NCBI GenBank assembly: GCA_900175165.2
Contig: FWWN02000545.1
Span: 1 to 62,577 of the forward strand
Direction: 5' to 3'
Origin: Rhizomucor pusillus
Taxonomy: Eukaryota > Mucoromycota > Mucoromycetes > Mucorales > Lichtheimiaceae
Length of the DNA stretch: 62,577 bases
Shown: positions 27,006-39,468 of the stretch, one piece after another
Layout of the letters: every line of letters begins with the position of its first letter
How positions within the stretch are numbered: the stretch's first letter is position 1
Notes under the pieces: model-generated
The model's database searches: none
Told to the model about the DNA's origin: nothing
The model's input: the letters and a program-made list of their open reading frames with translations, nothing else
Program-made: the position numbers and the translations under genes

Positions 27006-28878
27006 TTATTTGCCCATGTTCTTGGATATCATAGCAATCATGTTATTGCCGACAATTGTACTTTCCGAGAATCTATCCTTAAAGAATTCGGCAGTTTCTG
27101 TGAAGCGCTTCTGATAAGCTTCCATACTGCCCAGACTAACAACTTCGGCCCAACCACGTGCGCAAGTTACAAATTCCATATCATCCGGTCGAATCTCTTT
27201 GCGGTAGAGTGCTGCCATGATAGCTTCTTCTAGCATGGCAGGGCTTCGGAACAGATACTCGGTGATACCCCTTTGAGATGCATGTTAGTAACGTCGTTGC
27301 GCTATTCCTGTCGTTTCTTCTTTTCTTGACATCTTACATCCACAGTCGAAACAACGGCGTCTGACAGACCATATGCTCATACGGATTCAGTCGCAAAGTG
27401 TACCAACAGTCGACCTACATGGATATAAGTTCAAATTGATACGTAAATTTGAAATTCTTATTAGGTATACCATTGCCAGCAGTGACAAGTGCGAATTAGG
27501 AGTACGTTGTTCCTTTGGCATCTTTGACAGAGAGAATTCGTCCAGGATATCGTCCGACAACAAGATCGGTACATGGTCCTTTTGTAACCCACCAAACACA
27601 AAGTCGCCAGCCTTAGTAAAGAAAATAGGAACGAATCAATTCTCTGCTATGCGGTGAAAAAAATTTGTAGTATCACGTCGAATACCCTTTTTATCCGTGA
27701 CCGAAACTCTTCCTCTTTCTCTTGAATCATTAACTTGAATAGATCAGCTACAGATCGCGCATATTGGGCAGTTTGGATCTTGGCGATAGGATTCATAAGA
27801 GCAAGACCTGTTCAAAGACAAGTGAGCAAAGATAATGATATATACCATTTTAAGGACGGGTACCTGCATATACGTGCCATTTGTTGCTAATGATACGTAG
27901 AGCGACATTGACTTTGACATTTTCGATACCACCAACAAAGTGGGGAACGAGCCACTATACTCAAATTGAATACATAAGTCTAGAACTTGCATCACATGTT
28001 ACATACTGGAAATTGATTGTTGGCTTTCCATGCGCTTCCCATACTATGCGTAGTCGTTAATCCATCCGTTGACATAGATGACCTGGGAAGGAGCAAAAAG
28101 TCACCTCAAAAATGCAGCGTGAGTAACGGCCTGAGTGTCGGCAGTAATACGATCATGTTCTTCGGCTGATAAGTGGACAAAGTTGGACTCGAAACACGAT
28201 AATATTCTGAGAACCAACTGATATTTCTCTTCTGTTGCACGCTGCTTGATCACTACAAGTGGTTGATTCTTTGGATCGACGCCAGGACCATGCATAGAAT
28301 GGCATGAGACAATGTGCACATCGGACGGAAGGTACTTTTCAAGCGCTGCTATTTCCGGCTGCTTGACAGATGTCTGATAATGTACAAAATGAGTCATTCA
28401 GCCCTGATGGAATTGCAAATATATACAGTTTAAATACTTTACCTGTCCACCTACAATAGCGCCCATCTTTGTAGCTGCAGTAATCTCACTTCGTATGAGA
28501 ACAGTCGCCCCAAAAAGTTCATGCAACAAAAGCAGGATTTACCTGGTCCAAAGGTACGGACTACCGATTCAATGTGTTCAGCTTCCACGGCGTACATGAT
28601 CCAGTCGCACCGTCGAGATATGTGGAATCCATCAGGTAGCACGTTTATTCCTGTATCTTGAAAGTCCTCTTTAAGCTTTTCGTACTTTTCAGGAAGATCG
28701 CAGACATTGACCCTGCAACACAAACACAAATCCTTCAGTGATCAAATCACGATCTCCTTGTTGGAAAATATACTTGCTTCTTCCAGCCTGCCTTTGACAG
28801 TCTTTGGGCATAAAAGCGACCCATACCACCGGCACCAATAATGCCGAGCTCAATCGTTTCCTTTTCAATATCTGTCAT
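27006..28878 (-). CDS. TYR1: Prephenate dehydrogenase
   Basis: NADP-dependent conversion of prephenate to 4-hydroxyphenylpyruvate in tyrosine synthesis. Ten exons: 28878-28778, 28712-28543, 28474-28443, 28373-28105, 28082-28007, 27954-27864, 27807-27686, 27611-27471, 27414-27338, 27270-27006; 447 residues. Motifs: LGIIGAGGMGRFYAQRL (dinucleotide fold), KMGAIVGGQTSVKQPE, HIVSCHSMHGPGVDP, HSMGSAWKANNQFP, GGIENVKVNVALRIISNKW, YAGLALMNPIAKIQ and NPYEHMVCQTPLFRLW. The first intron only works with a GC donor (GCAAGT at 28777), which restores the conserved WKKVNVCDLPEKY. An in-frame ATG at 28935 would add 19 residues without family support. Confidence 0.95.
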
Positions 28879-29277
28879 GTTGTCTACGCGAGGACAGATT
28901 CTGAAGGTGTCACAGACGTCTGGCTTGCCTCCCAAATTCGGACAGAAAAGGGGACGCTCAAGTTTCTGCTAGTGTCCCATAAGTTTGTCAAACGGGAAAG
29001 ATAAGACTTTGTGATCAATGGGTCTGCAATATGCTTGATATTGCATGGTTTATATAATTTAATACGCTTTAATCATTGACATCCAAATCCTAAAAATGCC
29101 TCTTGATCGTAACTTTTCATTTCATAGTTTCTACCATTTGGTTGCCACAGGTGCGAGCAGCGAAGATTACATTACATCAGAATAACAGATATAAATAATT
29201 CAGCTCTGCATATATAAATAAAGCTCTCTGATAAGCAAAAAGAGCGTGTAATTGTCAGCAAATGCTGCCAGCCTACA

Positions 29278-29733
29278 TTAGGAAATAAGTATATTATCTG
29301 ATGGTGACGAATATGCTACGTTATGTATGCGGTAGATGATGATGTGTTGTGTAAACGATATAGTAACTTTGTAAAAATAGTGAGTGCATGCTGCAAATCG
29401 CAGGTAACATGACAACGCCTGGATTTGGTCTTTTGGAATCCTTCCCAGTTTGCTGCCAAGAGCGCGCGCCACAGTCTGTGGAAGGACAGGAATTGGCTTC
29501 TCATCAGCCACATTTTCAATGTTCGCAATCCTCGTAACAAGCACGGCAATTGTATGTACGGTCTATCCATGCGATAATCATACGCTATATATGCTCTAAG
29601 CCATAGATAAAATTTTATCAATTACCTTGCCGTATGATCCAAGACGAATGGTTTCCAGACACGGACAAGTTTCGAAGTGGCACGCGAGCGTAGAAAGACA
29701 GGATGTTTCGGAAGCGGATGGAGGTTTAATCAT
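29278..29733 (-). CDS. Small orphan protein, two exons
   Basis: Exons 29733-29626 and 29562-29278 join in phase 0 over a 63-nt intron (GTAATT donor, GATAG acceptor) to give 130 residues. Without splicing the two coding-like frames do not meet. The middle (PVLPQTVARALGSKLGRIPK) looks like a helical DNA- or protein-binding segment; six cysteines are scattered. The last 35 residues look less coding-like, so another intron near 29340 is possible. I do not recognise the family. It lies about 400 bp upstream of TYR1 and is divergent from the ADAM gene. Confidence 0.5.
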
Positions 29734-30032
29734 CCGGCATGGTCATGTTTCTATGTTGTTATCGTTTTGACTCTTGGCATACAGCTCGTTCTTACTGGAG
29801 CACTGTTTTCTAGATGATCAGTGCCATTGTTGTCAAACCGGTCGTTTTCCCGGCGTTCGCACTGAAAGCTCCAGCTGCGTTCGAAACATGCTGAGCGGAA
29901 AGGGCGTGGCGACAGAGAGTTACACAAAGAGACCTTGTGGCCCACCACATTTTCACTTACCGGGGATAAGTTCCTGAGAACCCAACGACAAGAATAGCAA
30001 CAACATCCCCTTTTCTTTCCATTTGTATACAC

Positions 30033-33000
30033 ATGTTCAAGACCTGGTGGGTATGGCTTCTATGCCTCACCACATTATATCTATATCTCCCATGCATCTA
30101 TGGTAATTATAATCCGATCATGTACCAATTGAGCCGAAATACTCAATGATTGGAATTGCTGTTGATAGCCCACAGTGTAAATAATCGAAAACTTGAGCGG
30201 ATTGAGCCATTGAACGCAGTCAGTCTCGATATAGCACCACGGCCAGAGGCATTCTTTGAAAAGCGAAGTCTGACAGCGAATCCAGCCTATGTGCCAAAGT
30301 CGCCGAAGGCGATCGAGTACGACGACATTTTGCGATTGAGTCTCACAGCTTACAACCAGACATTCCACCTGCACTTGCATCCCAACACCGATCTCTTCCA
30401 CCCTAACGCCGTTGTCAATTACGGCGGCTACGAAGAAAGAATCAGGCCGCAGGATTACCGTGTGTACCGCGGCCTCGTTATTGATTCGGCATATTCTGAC
30501 GATCGTTGGAAAGAAGATCAAGCTGGTGTCTGGAGAGATGAGCTCACTGCTGAACATGAGCCTGGTGTTCTAGGATGGGCACGCATAATCGTCCGCCACG
30601 ATATTAGGTAACTGGAAGAAAATGGGTTTTAGCTGGGCTGGGGTGGACAGAGAGAGATCAAAGTTTTCGCTCACATTAAATCGGCGGTCCCGACAACAGG
30701 CATGATTTAGAATATCCCATTTTTGAAGGTTCCTTTGAAGTGTATGGTGATATCCATCACGTAAAAGTAACGCAGAATTACAAGCGCGTGAAGCGATCGG
30801 ATGATGCAGATTTGCAAGATCATCACCAAAATACGCACATGGTTATTTATCGTGATTCGGATACCAAAATCGTCCAGCTTGAAAAGCGAGCCGAGCACAA
30901 TGTCGAACCCGCATCCGAGTGTGGTTTTGATCGCTTGCTCTACAGAGAAATGCCATCCACCGCTTCTTTTGGACACCGTGGTGCGATGTCTAGCTATTTT
31001 GGGGGCATATCTCAAAGTCAGTTGTTTGGCTCAATTGGATCCCATTCGCTTCTTAGCAAGCGTGCACCCGAAGGGTGCCCCACCTCCACCAAAAGTAGGT
31101 GGAAATACGATTGTGATAACTGCAATTTGCATTTTATTAACTCCAAATTTTCTAGTTAATTACATGGGTGCCGGTAAGTCACATTCCTCTAAAACTCGAA
31201 TGTATTATCAGATATTGATCACAGTGCAAATGAAATAAGCTGCCGATTGTACCTACACAAAGTATTATCAATCAGCGACGAATGCACGGACGCAGATCAT
31301 CCAAGATTGGAACTCGGCGTCTGCGGTTTATCAACGAACATTCAATGTACAGCTAGGACTGATCAATATAACGATCATGCCTGAGACTTGCCCCACGACT
31401 GCTTCCTCAAGCGCTCCTTGGAACCAAGGTTGTTCCACGAGCTATACCGTCTCGGATCGTCTCAGCGATTTTAGTCGATGGAGAGGTTCTCTCGGTGATG
31501 ATGGAGCAGGATTGTGGCATTTAATGACAAGCTGCGCGTATGTTTGCTTAGAATGAAGATATCAGTAACAATTGCTTAATGTCTATGTATAGATCTGGTA
31601 TCGAGGTCGGTGTGGCGTGGCTGGGCAAACTATGCGACAAGGAAGCCACGGCACAAACAACTAGTGGGCAGACCCAGTATGTTTCCGGAACAGGGTTGTC
31701 ATCCATCAGTAAGTTCCAGATGATATCTGCATAAAACTGAATAGCCAACTCAAGATTATGTAGTTAGAGACGAGTGGAAGGTCGTGGCTCACGAGATTGG
31801 CCATAACTTTGGTAAGTCCAGAGACTTTTTTCCCGGCATCGGCATCACTGCTGCAAGTAAGATGAATTGACAGCAAAGAAAAACATTAGGCGCCATTCAT
31901 GATTGCACATCAGACACGTGCCCGTGCAGCGGATCATGCAACCAATGCTGTCCGCTGAGCTCCACTCAATGTGATGCTGGTGGTACTTACATCATGAATC
32001 CATCCAGCAACGTTTCAACAAACGACTTTAGTCCATGCACAATCAAGATGATTTGTGATAACTTTCCTAACCTAGGTACCTGTCTTGAAGGTAATTATAT
32101 CAAAGAAAGCAGTAAAGCGACCTTACAAACTGATTAAAAATCAATTCTGTTTCCGTACATGGCAGATCCTGGCAGCAGAACTATCAAGACATTGCAGATG
32201 TGCGGCAACGGCATCAAAGAAGAAGGAGAGGATTGTGATCCAGGAGGACAAAACAGTACCTCTAACTGCTGTGACCCTAAAACTTGTAAATATATTAACA
32301 ATGCAAAATGCGAGTATGTAGTACAAACTATTCAGAGGTAGAATGCAGATTCGAGGTATCTAATCCACACCTTTTCCTAGCGATTCCACGGATTTGTGCT
32401 GCAGTAACTGCCAGTATCGACCTGCAAACTACACATGCCGTCCAGCTTTATCAGAATGTGATGTCGCCGAGGTATGCTCCGGCAACTCTGGCGACTGTCC
32501 AAGCGATTCTTTCAAGTCGGACGGAAGTTCTTGTGGAAACGGACTCTACTGTGCATCAGGCCAATGTACATCACGGGACCTCCAGTGCCGTCAACGTGGA
32601 TCTGTAATGAATGTTACCCGCGCATGCGGAGCCATCGACGGCTGCCAACTGGCATGCGATAATCCAAAAGGGTTTGGCTGTATCCTATTCAACGGCAACT
32701 TTTTGGATGGCACTCCATGCGGCGTCGGTGGTGCTTGCAAGGGCGGTTCGTGCAGTCTGGATAATTTTGGAACGAACGCAAAGAACTGGATCAACGATCA
32801 TTTGTACATTGTTATCCCTGTGGCTGCCGTTGTCGGCCTGTTGCTGCTCTGCTGCATCAGCCGATGCTTCTTGTATGGCTGCTGCGGATACGGTGGATAT
32901 AGAACTGTTAACAAAGGCGGCTACGTGATCACCACGGCGCCTCAGCAACCATACACCGCGTACCCTCCGCCGTACACTCCTCAGCCCTACTATGCACCTC

Positions 33001-33260
33001 CACCAGCACCACCACCACACACTGGCGGCACCGCCCCTGGCCACTGGGTAGATCCTTCGCGGTACAATGGTACTGGTCCTGCGCAACCAAGCGCGGCTTA
33101 TGCGCCTGGGCCTGGTCAGGTGCGCGAAGCCTATGAAATGAACTCTCCAGAAACCTGGAGGTCGCACAGCGTATCGCCAGCTCCGCGAGACGGAAGCAAC
33201 AATAATGGCAATATATCCGGCCGTGTACGACGGTTCGAAGAGCAGATGGGAACGCATTAG
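30033..33260 (+). CDS. ADAM-type disintegrin metalloprotease
   Basis: Membrane-anchored zinc protease of the adamalysin family. Ten exons: 30033-30102, 30169-30607, 30700-31094, 31156-31173, 31240-31537, 31593-31708, 31764-31811, 31890-32090, 32166-32313, 32381-33260; 870 residues. In order: signal peptide (LLCLTTLYLYLPCIYA), prodomain with two KR sites, catalytic domain with the zinc site VAHEIGHNFGAIHDC split by an intron, a disintegrin domain (CGNGIKEEGEDCD, DVAEVCSGNSGDCPSD), a cysteine-rich part, one membrane helix (IVIPVAAVVGLLLLCCI) and a proline/tyrosine-rich cytosolic tail with PPPY. Exon 4 is only 18 nt. S. pombe has one member (mde10); S. cerevisiae has none. Confidence 0.93.
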
Positions 33261-33531
33261 GCCTCTTCCTCGTTTTTGTACAATTTGACATCTTGTATAC
33301 CATAGCCCCACTCCCCAAAGTCATCACTGCAAGTATGCAAAGAAATCCCAAAACAAGCAATTCAAGCCTTTTACTTCATCTGTAATGTCCATATACGGAA
33401 TGAGCACTGTTCATTCTCCATTTTTCTATAGATTCTATGGTACATTTGTGCTGCGTGTTATGTTGAGAGTAAGGAGGAGGGTGGGGAGTGATATTAGAGT
33501 GTCAAAAGAAGAGATGTTGTTCGTACTGTAT

Positions 33532-34322
33532 TTACTGAGACTCCGCAACAACGCCAACTTGAGCGGGACGCAAGACACGGCCCTTAAGTGTATAGCCAAG
33601 CTTTTGAACGTTGAAGATAGTTCCTGCTTCCTTGCCAGGGATAGCAGTCTGGAAAAGTGCTTGATGCTTGTTAGGATCAAAGGCCTCGCCTTCAGGGTTG
33701 TGCTGCTCGACACCGTGGCGTTTTAATGTTTTGATCAACTCGGTCTCGGTCATGGAGACGCCGGTGTAAAGGTTAGTGATGTGGTCGACAAGCTTTTCAG
33801 CGTCTTTGGCGAGTTCCGACTTCAGCGCAGCATCTTTGTTGCGCAAACCTTCTGGAACGGATGACAACGCCAAACCCAAGATATCCACAGTATCCAACAA
33901 GTCCTTTGCGAACTTTTGAATAGCGTATTCTTGAGCCGTCGCAATTTCCTTTCGTGTACGCTCGCGAAGGTTCTCTTGATCAGCAAGACAGCGAATGTAG
34001 GCGTCCTGTCAAATCCTTAAGCATACATGTCGTCCATCGCACACTCTCTGAAAGAAGTATAGCTCTGTACCTGCAGCTCTGCGATCTTCTTGTCCTTTTC
34101 GGTCAATTGCTTCTTCAAGTCGTCGCCTTCTTCCGATTTAGCGGCCTGCTGCTGTTGCTCTTTTTGCTGCTCTTCGGCGGCTTTTGGCTGCTCTTCTTCC
34201 TTTGGCTTTTCACCATTCTCGGTGGCGTAAGCACGTCGCAAGGGAACATAAGTCGAGCGAGTGAAGGTGTAAGCAGATCGTCGAACAGAGTTGGTCGCTG
34301 CAGTGCGGACAGTTGACAGCAT
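33532..34322 (-). CDS. MGE1: Mitochondrial GrpE nucleotide exchange factor
   Basis: Releases ADP from mitochondrial Hsp70 during protein import and folding. Exons 34322-34071 and 34005-33532 give 241 residues. An arginine/serine-rich presequence (about 30 residues) is followed by a charged, glutamine-rich stretch, a coiled coil, and the GrpE core: DAYIRCLADQENLRERT, FAKDLLDTVDILGLAL, GVEQHNPEGEAFDPNKHQAL, GTIFNVQKLGYTLKGRVLR and the terminal PAQVGVV. The intron falls exactly before the conserved core. An in-frame upstream ATG at 34361 would add 13 residues and is less likely. It is convergent with the ADAM gene (271 bp apart). Confidence 0.95.
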
Positions 34323-34549
34323 TGTGTGGTAAGTGTAAAGAAGAGAGCTAAAAGTTCGCACCTCGAAAAAAATTCTTCAAATAGCGGGGCTGCTTCCCTG
34401 TCTTGATTTGCTTTCAATCAAGTGTTAATTTGCAACGGTATCAAAATGATAAGAAAGGAATACATGAGGCGAGTGAGTAGGTGGAGAATGGGGAGGAAGG
34501 ATAGGTTGAGAGACTGTGTATTATGGTTAAGAGAGAAAAAATGTATATG

Positions 34550-35579
34550 CTAGCGATTGAAAGTTGAAGATGTTCGGTTGCCGGGTGATGTGTTCGAACC
34601 GTTCATTGGCAGATTAGAAACCGGCGTCGTCCCGGTGTTTACTATCGCCTGCAATCGCTCGATTTCCTTTTGTACTTCCGGTACATAGCGTCGTAATACT
34701 TCGTTGTACATGGTCTTGGTCTGCTCGTAATCGCTCTTCATTTTGTTTATTTGCAAATCCTTTGCTTTCAGTTGCTGCAGTTGCGCCTGTAGTACTGAAC
34801 GTAACCGCTGGATCTCAGGTTCCAATTCTCGTGTCTTCTGCTGCCAAGCAAGCATTTCTCGATACATCTGGAGCAGTTTCTCTTCTGTACCCCTTCTGCC
34901 GGCTGTGATCCGATTGCATTTAACTTCAGATTCTTCTTTCTCTTGTTGGAGCTTTGCAATATCTATCTTGAGCTGGTTGTTTTCAGCTAGTAACTTTTCG
35001 CCGTGTAATCTTTCTAATCTCATATTTTCAATGTTCTTCAACGCCCGATTCAGTTGTTCATTTTCTGCTTTCAGTCTCGTGTTTTCAGCCTTTAATGCTG
35101 CGTTTTCCTTTGTCTGACCAAGCAGTTGCTCGGTTAATACTTTTGGCTTCTCTCGCTCTGCGTTCAGCTGCGTCTCTAATGTTTCCACCTTGTATTCAAA
35201 ATCTACACGTAGACGTCGTTCCTCTTTGAGAAAGTTCTCCAATTCGTCATAGTTTTTGCTTGCTGTTTTGAGGTAGCTGGTATACACTTTGATTTCTTCT
35301 TGCAGGTGTGCTATCTGTTCTTTGTCTCTCTCTGCGTCGCTTTTAAGCTCTTTCACTGCTTTTGCTGCTGATTTCATAAACTCTCGATAATCTGGTTCTG
35401 CGCTTGCATCTTTCGCTCGTTCGTCAAAGGCTTCAAGTAAATCGACTTCGTCTATTCCTTCACATTTGACGTCAGCTCTTATGTTCTTATGTACTCCTTC
35501 AATGTTAGATCGAATACTTGCGATGTGAATTGGATGGGCTTTTCTGCATGGCCCTGACTGAATGTGAACTTGAAGACAT
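34550..35579 (-). CDS. Long coiled-coil protein, function unknown
   Basis: Model 35579-35518 and 35477-34550 gives 329 residues. The 40-nt intron is short but contains CTAAC and keeps phase; it replaces an unlikely unspliced start at 35611 by a serine-rich N-terminus (MSSSSHSVRAMQKSP). Residues about 60-300 form an almost continuous coiled coil (YDELENFLKEERRLRVDFEYK, NAALKAENTRLKAENEQLNR), ending in a threonine/asparagine-rich tail. Such proteins often are cytoskeletal, spindle or vesicle-tether components, but nothing identifies which. It lies head to head with TSR1. Confidence 0.7.
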
Positions 35580-35599
35580 GTTTGAATTTTTATCACAAA

Positions 35600-36279
35600 G
35601 GGAACGGGCAATGCATTGGAAAGTGGTTGTGTGTCACCCTACGGCCGAATTTGACATCCGGTTGAGTTGAACATCTTTGTAGATTCTAGTTATGCAGCAA
35701 CATAACCGCAGTGAGGTAAGCAATATACAACATACTGCTCTATAAATTACATTTTCGAATACATCTTGGTTTCATAGTAAAAACAGTTCCATTCATCAAC
35801 GCTGCCTATTACCTTGGATTACAATAACTCTATAGTCGAAACTGTTGATTCTGTGAGCAAATCTAACCTGAAAATTCTACCTTTTGCGGTGGGGACTAAA
35901 GACCAGAGTTACGTTTACATGTGGACGTCCATCAATATAGCCAGAGATACAGCATGGACTATTCGAGACCAATAACTACTATGCGCTATGCAAAGCACGC
36001 ATATTGCATGAGTTAGAATAGTCCTCAATGTGATCTTTGTGCTGCAAATATTCGAGATAGCGCAGAAGCCGCCTATGGTTTCTATTTAGCATATGCATAC
36101 AAACGAGGACAAGTTTTGGGATATAATATAAGAGGATAGCTAGCTGGGGATGACTTGGAGGCTTTCATACAGTCTGTTCAGTGAACAAAATCCAGCAATC
36201 ATGCGGAAAGAACTCAGCCACCAAAAGCTGAGAAGTCCCATTTTTGCCCCAAGAGGTCTTTTTTCTCAACGTCCTGGAA
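35600..36279. promoter_or_regulatory. Upstream region between divergent coiled-coil gene and TSR1
   Basis: About 700 bp between divergent genes. Short open frames here (for example 36150-36332) do not match a family. No specific element was recognised. Confidence 0.4.
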
Positions 36280-39179
36280 ATGGAGCACAGGCACAGGCCA
36301 GGAAAGCTGCATCAGTCCAACAAACCCTTTAAATCACGACATGCAACCAAAGGTGCTTTAAAGGAAAAATCCAAAGGCAAAGTCAACCGAGCGTCTATAA
36401 AGCAGGGCGGCGGCAAGATCCTTAACAAGAACGATCGTCGACATGCAGCCAAAATGGAGCAGCAAAAGAAGCGACAGGAACTTATGCGAGTCAATCGATT
36501 ATTTGAAGGACGTCACGGTGCACCAAAAATTGTGCCTGTTTTATCGCTTTGTCCCGATACGGATGCAGCAACGGCTATCGCAGCCTTGTATCAGTCTCTC
36601 GGACAGGAACCGCCTGTGAATCCAGATGAGCCATCCACACTCAATGTTGAACGATTCAAGCAAAAGCTCCGGCTTTTACCGCTTCGACGTAACTTTATTG
36701 ATGTTTTGGATGCTTTCAAGGTCGCCGATATGGCTATCCTCTTGATGTCTGCCGATGTCGAAGTAGATCAATTCGGTATCAACTGCCTGCTCGGTGTCCT
36801 CAATCAGGGACTAGTCACTGTTGCGCCCGTCGTACAGGTATATACATCAAATACCCCCAGATGAACAACGTGGTTTAAAAAAAGATCCTTGCTGACAATA
36901 CGATATCTACACAGCATATGGACAGAGTCGCTCCCAAGATGCAAGCCAGCGTGAAGAAATCGCTTATTGCCTTCACCCAGCAATTCTTTCCTGAAGAAGA
37001 GCATTTGTTTTCCCTTGATAACGATACAGAATCGATGAATGTACTTCGATTCTTGACAGCACAGCGACCAAAGCCACTCGCATGGCGAGACTCCCACCCT
37101 TACATGCTTGCCGATGAAGTTGATTATGTCCCTACCAATGGAGTAAGTTGCTTTTTTCCCCCAATTGACGATTGTTGAGAACTCAGAAAGTTAAATTCAA
37201 ATTTGACTAGGACGTTGGCACTTTGAAAGTTACTGGATATGCTCGTGGCAACCCTTTCAATGCAAACAGATTAGTGCATTTACAAAACTTTGGTGATTTT
37301 CAGCTCGAACAGGTAAATTCCAGTGTAGTCTGATAAAGTTTACAGAGAAGACTCACAGTATGTGAGGATAGATTACCTCTGCTCCTTTGCTTGGAGAAAG
37401 AATGAATGATATGGAAGAGGATGTGCAGGTCATAGATACCCCCAACGAAGAACAAGATGATCTGGTTGCTGAAAACGAACCAGACTTTATGGAGAATGAG
37501 CAGACTTGGCCTACTGAAGAAGAATTGGCTGAAGCTGAAGGTAAATTTAGATGGAACTGTAGCTCAATGCAGGTTTGATTTACAGTATCCTGTAGAACGT
37601 ATGCGTGCAATGGATAGAGAAATGGACGATGATACAAAGACTGCAGACGGTAAAACTGTGAAACGAGTACCAAAGGGTACTTCCACCTATCAGGCCGCAT
37701 GGATCGTCGATTCTGAGGACGAGGATTACAGTGAAGAGGATGATGATGAGGATGAGATGGATATGGCGGTCGACGGAGGAGACGATGACATGGTCGAACC
37801 TGCAGATGCTGGTTCTTCTTCTCGATTCGATGAAGAATACGAAGAAGTAGAGCTCGAAAGCAAGGACAAATACGAAGACGAATTGGACCCTGAAGAAGAA
37901 CAGCGGCAATACGAAGAATACATGAAGAATCGACAGAAGGAATATCAAGATCACACAGAGTTTCCTGATGAAATCGATACACCCATGGATCAGCCGGCAC
38001 GAGTCCGTTTTGCTCGTTATCGTGGTTTACAGTCCTTCAGAACTTCTCCTTGGGATCCCTACGAGAACTTGCCAGTGGATTACGCACGAATTTTCCAATT
38101 CGAAAACTTTAAACGCACAAAGAGCCGTGTGTTGACCCAGGCTATTGTTGGAAACGTAAAGCCTGGATCGCGTATTACACTCTGGATTAAGGATGTACCG
38201 AAGGGTGCCTATGGTACGCTTTCTTTTATTTGCAATTGAATTGCTGCGTCTTTTATCTAACGTAAAACATTGTAGACGCTTTCCAAAAGGACCGACCATA
38301 CATCGTCTTTGGTCTTCTTCAATACGAGCACAAAATGTCACTGCTTAATTTCCAGATACAGCGTGACAATGCCTATGAAGATATCGTAAAGTCCAAGGTA
38401 AAGGAAAAATCACGTTGCAAGAGTTCAATTCGGTAATACTTGAATCCTGATTCGTATCATTCGACAGGATCCCATGGTTCTTCATGTCGGTTTCCGTCGG
38501 TACGCTGTACGGCCGCTCTATTCTCAAAATACAAGCAAGAGCTCAAATCATGTCCATAAGTATGAGCGCTTCATACACATTGGCAAATCCTACATTGCCA
38601 CCATCTATGGTCCTGTTGTATTTGGCAAAGTTCCTTGCATGTTTTACAAAGAAACAGATAATGTCAATGGTGAGTCAACCGCTGACAATGCTCTTTTATC
38701 TATGCAATGGATACTAATGGAAACGTTTCTAGAACCGATCCTGGTCTCTACAGGTGTATTCGTCAACACAGATGTAACTAGAATCATTGCAAAACGTATT
38801 ATCCTCAGCGGCCATCCATTCAAGATCCACAAACGTTCTGCCGTTATCCGATACATGTTCTTCAACCCAGGTAATAATTCCAAGTTTTTCTTCTCGTTTT
38901 TCCAAACTTACATTACTCACGTTTCCGTTTGCAGAGGATATCAATTACTTCAAACCTGTACAATTGACGACCAAATATGGCCGTGTGGGTCACATTCGAG
39001 AATCACTGGGTACACATGGCTACATGAAGTGTATATTTGATGGTCCTATCACTCAGCAGGATACTGTACTGATGAACCTGTACAAGCGCGTATATCCCAA
39101 GTGGAATACTGAGCTTTGGAAGGGAGGACTGGACAACACAACATACATTAGCAATTCTGACAAGATCATTATGGACTAA
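36280..39179 (+). CDS. TSR1: Pre-40S ribosome biogenesis protein TSR1
   Basis: GTPase-like but catalytically inactive factor needed for late 40S subunit maturation. Nine exons: 36280-36837, 36915-37142, 37211-37312, 37372-37540, 37596-38213, 38276-38397, 38468-38669, 38733-38870, 38935-39179; 793 residues, close to the human protein. It begins [22 protein letters not shown], the family start, so ATG 36280 is preferred over an upstream ATG at 36244. Later motifs: [15 protein letters not shown], a long acidic stretch, [39 protein letters not shown] and [12 protein letters not shown]. Intron 4 must end at the AG at 37594-37595; other nearby AGs break the frame. Confidence 0.96.
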
Positions 39180-39468
39180 AGAACTCATTTAGAACCTTTG
39201 TATTTGCATTTTTGAACATAAAACTCTACTTCGAAATTCCTGCTTTTGCTCGTTGCACACGAAATTTCTATTCAGCGCGTAGCGACGCAACCGTGAGCCA
39301 AAAAAGCTTCTTCTTGCTCTCCCAAACCATAACTTTGAAAGGTGCCTACCAAAGAAGTTCCCGAGTAATTTGCTTTTGCATCTCGTTAACATTTCGATCC
39401 GTTTTTGCATAACTCTTTCGCTGGACAGGCACGGAGATGCTCCTACAGGCACTGACAAAGACATTGGC

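Noticed and set aside
32685..33311. 208-codon open frame on the minus strand
   Set aside because: It is the shadow of the cysteine- and proline-rich end of the ADAM gene; composition is abnormal.
37353..38000. Long minus-strand frames opposite TSR1
   Set aside because: They mirror the acidic GAA/GAT-rich stretch of TSR1 and have no motifs.
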